Shown piece after piece: positions 1 to 6,115 of a stretch of 8,490 bases of DNA (its first letter is position 1; each line of letters starts with the position of its first letter). Origin of the DNA: Parcubacteria group bacterium CG2_30_45_37 (lineage in GTDB: Bacteria > Patescibacteriota > Patescibacteriia > Patescibacteriales > GWC2-42-12); the NCBI GenBank assembly GCA_001873515.1, contig MNZH01000002.1, positions 1 through 8,490 of the forward strand, written 5' to 3'. A program made the position numbers and the translations under genes. The notes below the pieces were generated by a model, which did not search any database, was not told the DNA's origin, and saw nothing but the letters and a program-made list of their open reading frames with translations.

Positions 1-3000
1 TAAAGATTGTTTAAAATCAGCAGTCGCCGCTTTCGCGTTTACGTAATACGGATGATTTTCGGTCGTCCTGATAGTCTTACCCGAAGCCGTAGTAATCTTA
101 TAAATCGGCTTGACGCCCATATCCATTAACGCGTTAACCTCGGACACCACTAATTTACCGGTTGATTCATCCATAGTTAAAATCTCGTCGCCAGGCATAA
201 TGTCTTTTATGGCCACGTCTTCCCATTCGTCGTTTTCTGCCCCCTTTAACAAAGGGGGTAAGGGGGATTTTATTTCTTCTTTATCCTCTTCTTCGTCATC
301 ATCATCAGCGTCGCCTTTTTTCTTTTTCTTTCTGCGCCTTCTTAATTTAGTATCCCCGGTAACGCATTGGCCGGTGTTGTTAATTGTTAAAAGGCTTTGG
401 CCGGTGGATGAGGCCACGTCAAAAATATTATTTCCGGCAGTGCCTTGAACCGATAATTTAGCCAAAGGCGAAGAAGTGCCGATGCCGACGTTGCCGCCGT
501 CTAAAACCGTCAGCACTTCAGTGGCGCCGTCGTAGAGGTTTAAAATGTCGCCGGTATCATTTTGGGTAATGGTTAGGGCGGTGGCGGTAGAAGAGGCCGC
601 GGTCAGGCTCATGACGCCATTATCGGTAATGGTGAAGCGGTCAACGGCATTGTCCAATATCTGGACGATGTTGCCGGTGCCGTTGTAATTGATTAACACG
701 GCAGTAGTAGTGCTGGCCGAGTTAATTGTTAATTGTGAATTGTTAATTGTTACGCGGTCGGTGGTGGAAGAGTAGCCCAGGGTCAAGCTATCGTTAACCG
801 TGTCAATGGTTAAATTATTAATCGTGCCGTCGCCCACGGTCAGAGCCGTGGTGGAAGCCGTATCTATGTCCAGGGCGCCATTTAGGTCCAAATTGCCAGT
901 ATAGCTGGTGTTGCCGGTCAGGTTCAGACTGGCCGCGATGGTGATGGTGTCGGTTGAGGTGTCCACGACAAAAGTGTTATTGGCGCCGTCGCCCACGGAC
1001 AAGGTAGCGCCCGAGGCTTTGTTGATGGCCAGGACATTATTTAAGGTGGTGGCGCCGGTGATGGTGTTGGCGTCCCCGCCCAAATAGGTATTGCCCGTGG
1101 TAGATAGGCCGCCTAAGCCGGAAGACAAGCTGGCCGCGCCCAGAGAGCCGGTCACACCTAAAGAGCTAAACTCGGTGTGGCCGGCTTGGAAAGTGCCGGA
1201 GACTTTGAGGTTGCCGGCGATTAACTCATTGCCGCCGATGAACGAGCCGCCCACCACGGTCAGGTTGTCGCGCAAAGTCAGATTATCCGCCGTCATGGCT
1301 TTAGCGTTAATCGGGCCGGCAAATTGGGCGTAATCAGTCACCAAGAGAGTTTTGGCGGTTAAGGCGGCTCTGACCATGAGGTCGGAGGCGAAATCAGCCG
1401 GTCCGGAAACATTCAGGGCGCCGCCGATAACGGCATTGCCGGTGATGGACAGGTTATTGCTTTCCATCCCCTTTACAAGGGGGGTTTTTCCCTCTCCTTG
1501 CGAAGGAGAGGGAGAGGGTGAGGTCGGCGTTCCTTGTTTTACCACCACGGTTTCTTTAACCACTTCTTTTTCCACCACGGTTGGCGGCTGCTCATATAGT
1601 TTAACGTATCTGGTTTTCAGGCTGTCGGGAATCAGGCGGTCAATGATTTTAGAGTACAAGTCGGAGATGGACCAAAGGGACAAGCTGGATTGGCTGGCCA
1701 GATAGGTTTTGCCGGCCTGGCTTTGAGCTTTGATGGCTTGATTGGTTTGGCTGATGGAATTTTGCAATTGGGCCAGCTTCAAGCCCGTGCCCTTGGCCCC
1801 GGCCTGGGTGAGCAAGGCCAGCTTCCGGCCCAGAGACAGCGACAGGTCGGTTTGCCTTTGGGCCGAATTGGTTAAAGTGGCGGTGGTCTTATATTTTATT
1901 TGGCTAACGGCTTGCTGACCGCGCTTGGCCGCAGTGTTGGCCAGAGCTAAGAGGCGGTTAAGCGGCGCCGGGCTGGCTGATTCGGACACGCCGGCCACCC
2001 GGCCGCGTTCCCCCCCTGACAAGGGGGGGTAGGGGGGGGTTAGTCTCGCGGTCGCCAGTTCCGCCACTTCTCCGATTGACTTGGTTTGGAAACTTAGAAA
2101 ACTTTTTAAAATCTCCAGGCTGGTTTGCCCGGTCTGCGCTGTCTTGTCCGGCAGAATCGCCAGGCCGGGGCCGACGCTGGCGTGATATTTTGCCTGCCAA
2201 AAATCAGCGATGAAGGCCAGCTGATTTTTTACATAAGCCAGTCGGCGCGTCAAAACCTGGTTTCTTTTTTTGACGTTATTTTCTAATTTCAGGCTGGCAG
2301 TTTGGGTGCGGTCAGCCAGGGACAGCAAAGTCTGGTTCAATCTGGCTTTCAGACTTGAGGCCAGCTCGCTGCCGGGAATGATGATGTTGGACTGAACCGC
2401 TAGTTCTTTAACCGGCGCCAAAGCAGGAGTAAAAGTCCGTTTCGCCAGCTGGTTTAATGACACCGCCGCCTTTGGCGCGACGTAAATCAGCGAAACCACG
2501 GCCAAGAGAATCATGGTCGCCATCAGCCTCCTTTTGAAGTTCAACCGCCAAACCGGCGTCCAAACCGGAACAAATATTTTGAAAAAAACTTTATCGCGCG
2601 CAAAATTCAATCTCTGGCTTAAAAATTTTTTTATTACCTCTTTTTTCTTCTCAACAACTTGCCGGTCAATTCTAGCCGCAATGGCTTTCACGGCCTCTCT
2701 CGCTTCCGCTTTCAATTTTTTTTCTTCGGTAACCAAACTCTTTTCCCAAGCGCTTTCCAACTTTTTTTCCGGCTCAACCAGGTCGGCAATAAATTTTACT
2801 TCCGGCCCGGCGATTTTCTCCGACAAAACTTCCGCCAGGGTTTTGTCTTCGCCCCCTTTAACAAAGGGGGGCAGGGGGGATTTTTTTGCCTTAACAGCCG
2901 CCGTTTTTTCTTTCTCCCCTGCCTCCAGCTTCTCTTTTATCGCCCGTTCCACCAGATTATCAATCCGGCTTTTCAGGTTGGCCGCAGCCGAACTTTGCGA

Positions 3001-3273
3001 GACCGACTCCACCCCCCTGACAAGGGGGGCTAGGGGGGTTGTATTTAATTCTTTCGCCGCCTCGGCCGGCAATCGTTTTTCGTCCCGGCCATGCATCTCC
3101 AAATACCGGTCAAACCACTCTTGAGTGGAGTAATATTTGTTGCCGATTTTTTTAGCCTTCAGCTTCTTCCTTTGCACCAAAATAGAAACATAACCCAAGC
3201 TGTATGAGCTGGCCTGGGCCAACCTTTTTAAAGGCACTAATTTTTTGTAGTCATCTTGAGGAAATAGACGCAT
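1..3273 (-). CDS. Large surface protein: HTH, coiled coil, membrane helix, stalk, Hint domain (3' end outside window)
   Basis: The frame stays open for 1091 codons from ATG at 3273 to the window edge, so the C-terminus is missing. Residues about 10-60 resemble an excisionase/MerR-type helix-turn-helix (LKRLAQASSYSLGYVSILVQ, then a KKIGNKYYSTQEW wing). Residues about 90-240 are charged and helical, probably coiled coil. A hydrophobic helix lies at about 254-272, preceded by basic residues (RLNFKRR), which predicts N-in/C-out topology. Residues 273-580 are mostly helical. Residues 604-968 are Thr/Asn/Gly/Ser-rich beta-type repeats ending in a tail-fibre-like motif (NVGIGTSSPLAKLSV, about 928-942). 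C970 (CVTGDTKL), then IKDIMPGDEIL and TENHP (T1071, H1074), match Hint blocks A and B. Within Hint lies an RRRRKKKKK stretch followed by an Asp/Glu stretch. Five C/G-run repeats and one CCCTCTCCTT repeat are in frame. No Shine-Dalgarno precedes the ATG. The domains are clear; the biological role is unknown. Confidence 0.85.
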   Translation of the reverse strand, partial: MRLFPQDDYKKLVPLKRLAQASSYSLGYVSILVQRKKLKAKKIGNKYYSTQEWFDRYLEMHGRDEKRLPAEAAKELNTTPLAPLVRGVESVSQSSAAANLKSRIDNLVERAIKEKLEAGEKEKTAAVKAKKSPLPPFVKGGEDKTLAEVLSEKIAGPEVKFIADLVEPEKKLESAWEKSLVTEEKKLKAEAREAVKAIAARIDRQVVEKKKEVIKKFLSQRLNFARDKVFFKIFVPVWTPVWRLNFKRRLMATMILLAVVSLIYVAPKAAVSLNQLAKRTFTPALAPVKELAVQSNIIIPGSELASSLKARLNQTLLSLADRTQTASLKLENNVKKRNQVLTRRLAYVKNQLAFIADFWQAKYHASVGPGLAILPDKTAQTGQTSLEILKSFLSFQTKSIGEVAELATARLTPPYPPLSGGERGRVAGVSESASPAPLNRLLALANTAAKRGQQAVSQIKYKTTATLTNSAQRQTDLSLSLGRKLALLTQAGAKGTGLKLAQLQNSISQTNQAIKAQSQAGKTYLASQSSLSLWSISDLYSKIIDRLIPDSLKTRYVKLYEQPPTVVEKEVVKETVVVKQGTPTSPSPSPSQGEGKTPLVKGMESNNLSITGNAVIGGALNVSGPADFASDLMVRAALTAKTLLVTDYAQFAGPINAKAMTADNLTLRDNLTVVGGSFIGGNELIAGNLKVSGTFQAGHTEFSSLGVTGSLGAASLSSGLGGLSTTGNTYLGGDANTITGATTLNNVLAINKASGATLSVGDGANNTFVVDTSTDTITIAASLNLTGNTSYTGNLDLNGALDIDTASTTALTVGDGTINNLTIDTVNDSLTLGYSSTTDRVTINNSQLTINSASTTTAVLINYNGTGNIVQILDNAVDRFTITDNGVMSLTAASSTATALTITQNDTGDILNLYDGATEVLTVLDGGNVGIGTSSPLAKLSVQGTAGNNIFDVASSTGQSLLTINNTGQCVTGDTKLRRRRKKKKKGDADDDDEEEDKEEIKSPLPPLLKGAENDEWEDVAIKDIMPGDEILTMDESTGKLVVSEVNALMDMGVKPIYKITTASGKTIRTTENHPYYVNAKAATADFKQSL
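240..270 (-). repeat. C/G-run palindromic repeat, copy A (inside Hint domain)
   Basis: CCCCCTTTAACAAAGGGGG followed by a third arm TAAGGGGGA. On the coding strand it gives SPLPPLLKG at residues 1003-1011, between Hint blocks A and B. Confidence 0.85.
721..752. repeat. 7-bp tandem repeat GTTAATT, about 4.6 units
   Basis: Units at 721, 728, 735 (GTGAATT, one change), 742 and a partial at 749. Encodes TINNSQLTIN in the stalk of the HTH-Hint protein. A related one-and-a-half-unit stretch (GTTAATTGTTAA) lies at 379-390 and encodes LTINN just before the Hint cysteine. Confidence 0.85.
1466..1489 (-). repeat. C/G-run palindromic repeat, copy B (short)
   Basis: CCCCTTTACAAGGGG with a shortened tail; encodes TPLVKG at about residues 597-602. 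It directly abuts the CCCTCTCCTT hairpin, so two repeat types are joined at the boundary between the helical part and the stalk. Confidence 0.7.
1490..1522 (-). repeat. CCCTCTCCTT hairpin repeat
   Basis: Perfect 10-bp arms (CCCTCTCCTT / AAGGAGAGGG, 1490-1499 and 1503-1512) with a 3-nt loop, then a third purine arm (AGAGGGTGAGG). It has the same hairpin-plus-third-arm plan as the C/G-run family but a different sequence. It encodes TSPSPSPSQGEG at about residues 584-596. Confidence 0.8.
2010..2040 (-). repeat. C/G-run palindromic repeat, copy C
   Basis: CCCCCCCTGACAAGGGGGGG plus a TAGGGGGGGG third arm. Encodes TPPYPPLSGG at residues 412-421 of the HTH-Hint protein, in the part predicted to be outside the membrane. 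Confidence 0.85.
2852..2880 (-). repeat. C/G-run palindromic repeat, copy D
   Basis: CCCCCTTTAACAAAGGGGGG plus a CAGGGGGGA third arm. Encodes SPLPPFVKGG at residues 132-141, in the charged region before the membrane helix. Confidence 0.85.
3011..3040 (-). repeat. C/G-run palindromic repeat, copy E
   Basis: CCCCCCTGACAAGGGGGG plus a CTAGGGGGGTT third arm. Encodes TPLAPLVRGV at residues 79-88, just after the helix-turn-helix. Confidence 0.85.
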
Positions 3274-3368
3274 GAGGATGTGTCTTTTAGAACTATTGGA
3301 AAAAATATTTAATTTTAGGTTAAACAGTTTAATCGCCTTATCAAATGCTTATCAAGTTTTATGGTTTA

Positions 3369-3377
3369 ATTATAACA
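3369..3377 (-). promoter_or_regulatory. Extended -10 promoter for the HTH-Hint gene
   Basis: On the minus strand the sequence reads TGTTATAAT, a perfect extended -10 (TGn + TATAAT). No good -35 box lies 16-18 bp upstream, which fits the extended -10 class. The predicted transcript start near 3362 gives a leader of about 90 nt before the ATG at 3273. A CCGGC-N16-GCCGG inverted repeat (3383-3408) covers the region where a -35 would be and could be an operator, but its arms are short. Confidence 0.55.
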
Positions 3378-3516
3378 TAAAACCGGCTCGTCTTATAGTC
3401 TCCGCCGGATTTTGAAATGAATGACTAGTTTTTATTTTGCTTTAATTGGCAACCCGCTTTTTTAGCCTTATTTTAGGTTAAATTTCCAAGCTACTTTTTA
3501 CAAGCCTTTTTCCAAT

Positions 3517-3547
3517 AAAAAAACCGCCGCTTAAGCGGCGGTTTTTT
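3517..3547 (-). terminator. Rho-independent terminator after the O-antigen ligase-like gene
   Basis: Perfect 7-bp G+C-rich arms (CCGCCGC / GCGGCGG) surround a TTAA loop. On the minus strand the hairpin is followed by seven T. It lies 20 bp past the stop codon of the gene ending at 3567. The other side has six T, so it could work in both directions, but no plus-strand gene enters it here. It separates the rmuC-side operon from the HTH-Hint gene. Confidence 0.9.
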
Positions 3548-3566
3548 AAAACCTGGTTAAGCTAAC

Positions 3567-4982
3567 TTATCCACAGCTGTCTCTGTGGGCAAGCCCGAGC
3601 GCCAGCCAGAAAAACAGCATGCCAAAATGCAGGCTCCAAAGCCAATGGTCCAGGCTCATCACAACAATCAGCGCGACTAAAATCGCCAGCTTGCTGTCAT
3701 TGCGAGAAGCCGCGTACTCGCGGCGACGAAGCAATCTCACGAATGGAAAAATAATAATCAAAATAAAAAATAATAATCCAAATATTCCAATCTCGCTAAA
3801 AGCCAAAACAAACACATTATGAACCGGCTGGTAAAAATAAGGTTGCTCGCCGGGCCGCTGGAGCGGGAGCGCCAAAGTATAGTTGCCGACGCCCACTCCG
3901 CTCGCCCAATTATTTTTGATTATGGGCCAAGAATTTTTTATGGACTCCAGTCTTTCGCTTTTGGATTTTATCTCCAGCCGCTCGCCTGAATAAAGCCGCG
4001 TCATAACCAAATTGGGAAACTGAAAAAATAAAATAAAAAATATTAGGCCGGAAACCAAAATCGTTTCTAGCAAATTTCTCTGCGCCCGTAAATCTTTTTT
4101 AATAATTGCCGCCAGCAACCCAGCCGCCAGTCCGACGGCCAGCGCCAACCAAGCCGCCCGCGAAAAAGAAAAAAACAGCGCCGTAGAAAAAATTACCAGC
4201 AAAAACCAAAATATAACTTTAAGATAGTTTTGAAATTTGAAATTTGAAATTTGAAATTTGTTTGGAAATTGGTTATTGGAAATTGGAAATTTTATATATT
4301 GCCCTATTAATAATAGTATTCCAATCGCCAACATGCCGCCCAATATATTCGGATGATCCAGCCCGCCATACGCCCTTAGCCATCTTTCGCCCACTCCGTC
4401 CGCACCCACGGTTTCCACCACCGACGTTCCCAAATCGCTGGCCCGATGCAATGCCAGGCCCAGCCATTTATTGGCAAAGGTCGCCTGCGCTAAAAATTGC
4501 CAGATTCCCAATCCGGCCTGAAAGCCCAGGCCGACCAATAAGCTCCCAACCAGCTTGACTCGGCTGTAAGCCGCTTGGCTGACCAGCCAAAATAATCCCG
4601 CGCCTAAAACCAGCCAGCCGAATTTATACAGTGCCAAACCCTTATCAATAGCGAAAAAAATCGAAACCAATAAAACTAAACCTAAACCCACTATAAGGAG
4701 CCAAACCACTCTGTCATTGCGAGGAGCGCAGCGACGAAGCAATCCCCGGTCAATTGCTACAAACCCGAGATTGCTTCGCTCCCTTCGGTCGCTCGCAATG
4801 ACAAAAATAAACAACATCAAAAGCAAAATCAGTAATATATCCGTCCCATACAAACTGTAAGTCAAATATTCGGTCGGTCCGGCCTTGATAATCCAGCGCG
4901 TCCCGAGGGGCAGGAGAAAGGCTAAGAGATACAAACCGTATTCAATTGTCTTAGTTAAATATTTCATAAACTCAATTGTCAT
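3567..4982 (-). CDS. O-antigen ligase/polymerase-like membrane protein (Wzy_C family)
   Basis: A 471-residue protein with about ten hydrophobic helices, predicted to sit in the cytoplasmic membrane. Family features are the HPNILGGMLAIG segment (H210), FSFSRAAWLA (R275), and GVGVGNY (363-368) followed by VHNVFVLAFSEIGIFGLL (H388, E397). This family transfers or polymerises lipid-linked glycans, or glycosylates proteins; the substrate cannot be told here. The start overlaps the stop of the upstream gene as ATGA, so the two are translationally linked; Met6 (4967) is an alternative start. Three repeat-derived segments lie in frame: residues about 62-91 (TGTCATTGCGAG element), 233-252 (heptanucleotide repeat, FPISNNQ-like) and 416-430 (half TGTCATTGCGAG element), mostly between predicted helices. 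A strong terminator follows. The fold assignment is firm; ligase versus polymerase is open. Confidence 0.82.
   Translation of the reverse strand: MTIEFMKYLTKTIEYGLYLLAFLLPLGTRWIIKAGPTEYLTYSLYGTDILLILLLMLFIFVIASDRRERSNLGFVAIDRGLLRRCAPRNDRVVWLLIVGLGLVLLVSIFFAIDKGLALYKFGWLVLGAGLFWLVSQAAYSRVKLVGSLLVGLGFQAGLGIWQFLAQATFANKWLGLALHRASDLGTSVVETVGADGVGERWLRAYGGLDHPNILGGMLAIGILLLIGQYIKFPISNNQFPNKFQISNFKFQNYLKVIFWFLLVIFSTALFFSFSRAAWLALAVGLAAGLLAAIIKKDLRAQRNLLETILVSGLIFFILFFQFPNLVMTRLYSGERLEIKSKSERLESIKNSWPIIKNNWASGVGVGNYTLALPLQRPGEQPYFYQPVHNVFVLAFSEIGIFGLLFFILIIIFPFVRLLRRREYAASRNDSKLAILVALIVVMSLDHWLWSLHFGMLFFWLALGLAHRDSCG
3695..3738. repeat. TGTCATTGCGAG palindromic element, half copy
   Basis: Begins TGTCATTGCGAG and ends GACGAAGCAATCTC, matching the left half of the two full copies at 4712 and 4977, with a different inner stretch (AAGCCGCGTACTCGCGGC, itself partly palindromic). 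Encodes residues about 416-430 of the O-antigen ligase-like protein, before a late membrane helix. Confidence 0.75.
4231..4293. repeat. 7-bp periodic repeat in the O-antigen ligase-like gene
   Basis: Four perfect TGAAATT units (4231-4258) are followed by TGTTTGG, AAATTGG, TTATTGG, AAATTGG and AAATTTT, so the 7-bp period holds for nine units. It encodes residues about 233-252 (FPISNNQ, FPNKFQI, SNFKFQN), a 7-residue period, in a loop between two membrane helices. Confidence 0.88.
4712..4803. repeat. TGTCATTGCGAG palindromic element, full copy 1
   Basis: About 92 bp with ends TGTCATTGCGAG / CTCGCAATGACA and inner matching arms GAAGCAATC / GATTGCTTC. Encodes about 30 residues (62-91) of the O-antigen ligase-like protein between two hydrophobic stretches. 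The peptide (ASDRRERSNLGF) is hydrophilic and unlike the family. Confidence 0.88.
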
Positions 4983-5064
4983 TGCGAGGAGTCGTCAGAC
5001 GACGAAGCAATCTCCGGTAAATCGCTACGAACTTGAGATTGCTTCGCTATCGCTCGCAATGACA
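4977..5064. repeat. TGTCATTGCGAG palindromic element, full copy 2 at a gene junction
   Basis: Same ends and inner arms as the copy at 4712. It encodes the C-terminal tail of the nucleotidyltransferase-like protein (SLRAIAKQSQ onward). Its terminal CAATGACA supplies both the TGA stop of that gene and the ATG of the next. Confidence 0.9.
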
Positions 5065-6019
5065 GAATGAATTTTTCCCTATATTCTTCTCTTCTGTCGT
5101 TACTGTGCGATTTTATCACTTTATCATTCACCACCACCCGCGTATCCAAATTCATTAACTGCCGCAACTCTTCGGGCAAAAGCTTAAGCTGTAATTTCTT
5201 AAACCATGGCTCCAGGCCGCCGAAAAACATGTCCGCGAGGTCGCGATAAAACTCGCTCGGGCCTGGTCCGCCGTCGCCTCTTCGCTTTGACCAAAACCCT
5301 GGCCGCTTGCCCGCCGAAGCCTCGGCGTAGGCGGGCCAATTGGGCAGCTCATTTTTCAGCCAATTGTTTTTTTCCATAAATTCTTCATAAACGCCGCCGC
5401 GGTCATAAATCGGCGCCAAACCGGCCAGCCAGTAAATAAAATAAACATCCTCCGCCAGCATCAGGCCAGATAAATCCATGGCCGCTTGGCTCACAAAAAA
5501 ACTTAAACAGACTTTATTTTTAGTTTTTCCCGGCTTGGGCCTTAGCCCTAAAACTTGCGCCAGCGCGACGCAAAAAAAGCGCGCCAGCCAAATTCTTTTC
5601 TTCTCCGTAATGATAAAAAAATCTATGTCGCTCTCCGGCTTTAAATTATGCGCGCCCATTAAATTGCCGATGGCGATTAATTTAACCCAGGGAATGAATT
5701 TATAGATTTTGGCCAGCCGGCTGGCGCGCTTAAACTTCCGGTCCGCCGCCGAGTAGCGTTTTTGCCTTACCTCGACAATCGCTTGCCGTCCGCTTAAAAA
5801 ATAAAATCCGTTTTCACTTTCAATTATCCCCCCTGACAAGGGGGGGCTAAGGGGGGTTATTTCCTCCAGCGCCTCCATTACACGAACTAATTCGCTCTTT
5901 AAACCTAAATTCCGCCAAATTTCGTTGGCCGTCAGCGGATAATCAAACATATCAAAAAAGGCGATTGTTTTAACAATGGCCTCCTTTAAATTAAAATGAT
6001 TATTTTCAAATTTTTCCAT
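4979..6019 (-). CDS. Nucleotidyltransferase-like protein with N-terminal winged-helix-like region
   Basis: A 346-residue protein. Residues 14-50 (IVKTIAFFDMFDYPLTANEI) look like a small winged helix. Residues 116-138 carry a polymerase-beta-type nucleotidyltransferase motif: IAIGNLMG, then D131-I-D133 in ESDIDFFIIT. The usual Gly-Ser is Gly-Asn here (G118-N119), so activity is not certain. The rest (KVCLSFF, YRDLADMFF, NDRREEYREKF) has no function I can name. Proteins of this build often sit beside glycan genes in Patescibacteria (recalled, not checked), and here it overlaps the O-antigen ligase-like gene by 4 bp. Three repeats are in frame: a C/G-run element (residues about 54-65), a YAEASAG element (229-238) and a TGTCATTGCGAG element that makes up the last 29 or so residues. 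The start has no Shine-Dalgarno; a later start near residue 15 is possible. Confidence 0.75.
   Translation of the reverse strand: MEKFENNHFNLKEAIVKTIAFFDMFDYPLTANEIWRNLGLKSELVRVMEALEEITPLSPPLSGGIIESENGFYFLSGRQAIVEVRQKRYSAADRKFKRASRLAKIYKFIPWVKLIAIGNLMGAHNLKPESDIDFFIITEKKRIWLARFFCVALAQVLGLRPKPGKTKNKVCLSFFVSQAAMDLSGLMLAEDVYFIYWLAGLAPIYDRGGVYEEFMEKNNWLKNELPNWPAYAEASAGKRPGFWSKRRGDGGPGPSEFYRDLADMFFGGLEPWFKKLQLKLLPEELRQLMNLDTRVVVNDKVIKSHSNDRREEYREKFILSLRAIAKQSQVRSDLPEIASSSDDSSQ
5309..5336. repeat. YAEASAG-encoding hairpin repeat
   Basis: Outer arms GCCCGCC / GGCGGGC (5309-5315, 5330-5336) enclose an inner GCCGA-AGCC-TCGGC hairpin. On the coding strand it gives PAYAEASAGK at residues 229-238 of the nucleotidyltransferase-like protein. 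I recall the same peptide inserted in many Patescibacteria proteins; not checked. Confidence 0.75.
5828..5859 (-). repeat. C/G-run palindromic repeat, copy F
   Basis: CCCCCCTGACAAGGGGGGG plus a CTAAGGGGGGTTA third arm. Encodes ITPLSPPLSGG in the nucleotidyltransferase-like protein, between the winged-helix-like part and the next helix. Confidence 0.85.
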
Positions 6020-6056
6020 AAAATATTTAAAATCACTCGGGGGCTTGGGGGTTGGC

Positions 6057-6103
6057 TGCCGGGTCGCCAGCCTCGCCTAGCGAGTCTAGGCGGGAGCCCG
6101 GCA
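6057..6103. repeat. TGCCGGG hairpin element between rmuC and the nucleotidyltransferase-like gene
   Basis: Arms TGCCGGG (6057-6063) / CCCGGCA (6097-6103) and inner CGCCTAG (6074-6080) / CTAGGCG (6086-6092) around a 5-nt loop. It is followed by TGACA, like the ends of the TGTCATTGCGAG elements. It lies 13 bp past the rmuC stop and fills most of the 96-bp gap. It might lower read-through or stabilise mRNA ends, but has no clear T-run, so it is not called a terminator. Confidence 0.7.
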
Positions 6104-6115
6104 TGACAAAAAAGT

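Noticed and set aside
1..366. A complete self-splicing intein
   Set aside because: Only the N-terminal Hint blocks are in the window; the C-terminal blocks and any following extein cannot be seen, so hedgehog-like, BIL or intein types cannot be told apart.
240..3040. CRISPR array from the repeated C/G-run units
   Set aside because: The units are irregularly spaced by hundreds of bases, diverged, and within a coding frame.
110..3124. Several plus-strand open frames, up to 203 codons, opposite the HTH-Hint gene
   Set aside because: They are antisense to a 1091-codon frame with clear domains and show Pro/Ser/Phe-rich compositions expected from reading that gene backwards.
3567..3575. TTATCCACA, a perfect E. 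coli-type DnaA box
   Set aside because: It is single, overlaps the stop codon of the O-antigen ligase-like gene, and has no cluster, AT-rich unwinding region or replication genes nearby.
4979..4981. TGA read as glycine (Gracilibacteria/Absconditabacteria code)
   Set aside because: TGA is a fitting stop here with an ATGA overlap, and no recognised gene in the window has an internal TGA.
5980..5986. AAGGAGG Shine-Dalgarno-like sequence inside the nucleotidyltransferase-like gene
   Set aside because: It is followed after 2 bp by ATT and has no ATG, GTG or TTG at a useful distance in frame; it encodes Lys-Glu-Ala in a normal-looking stretch.
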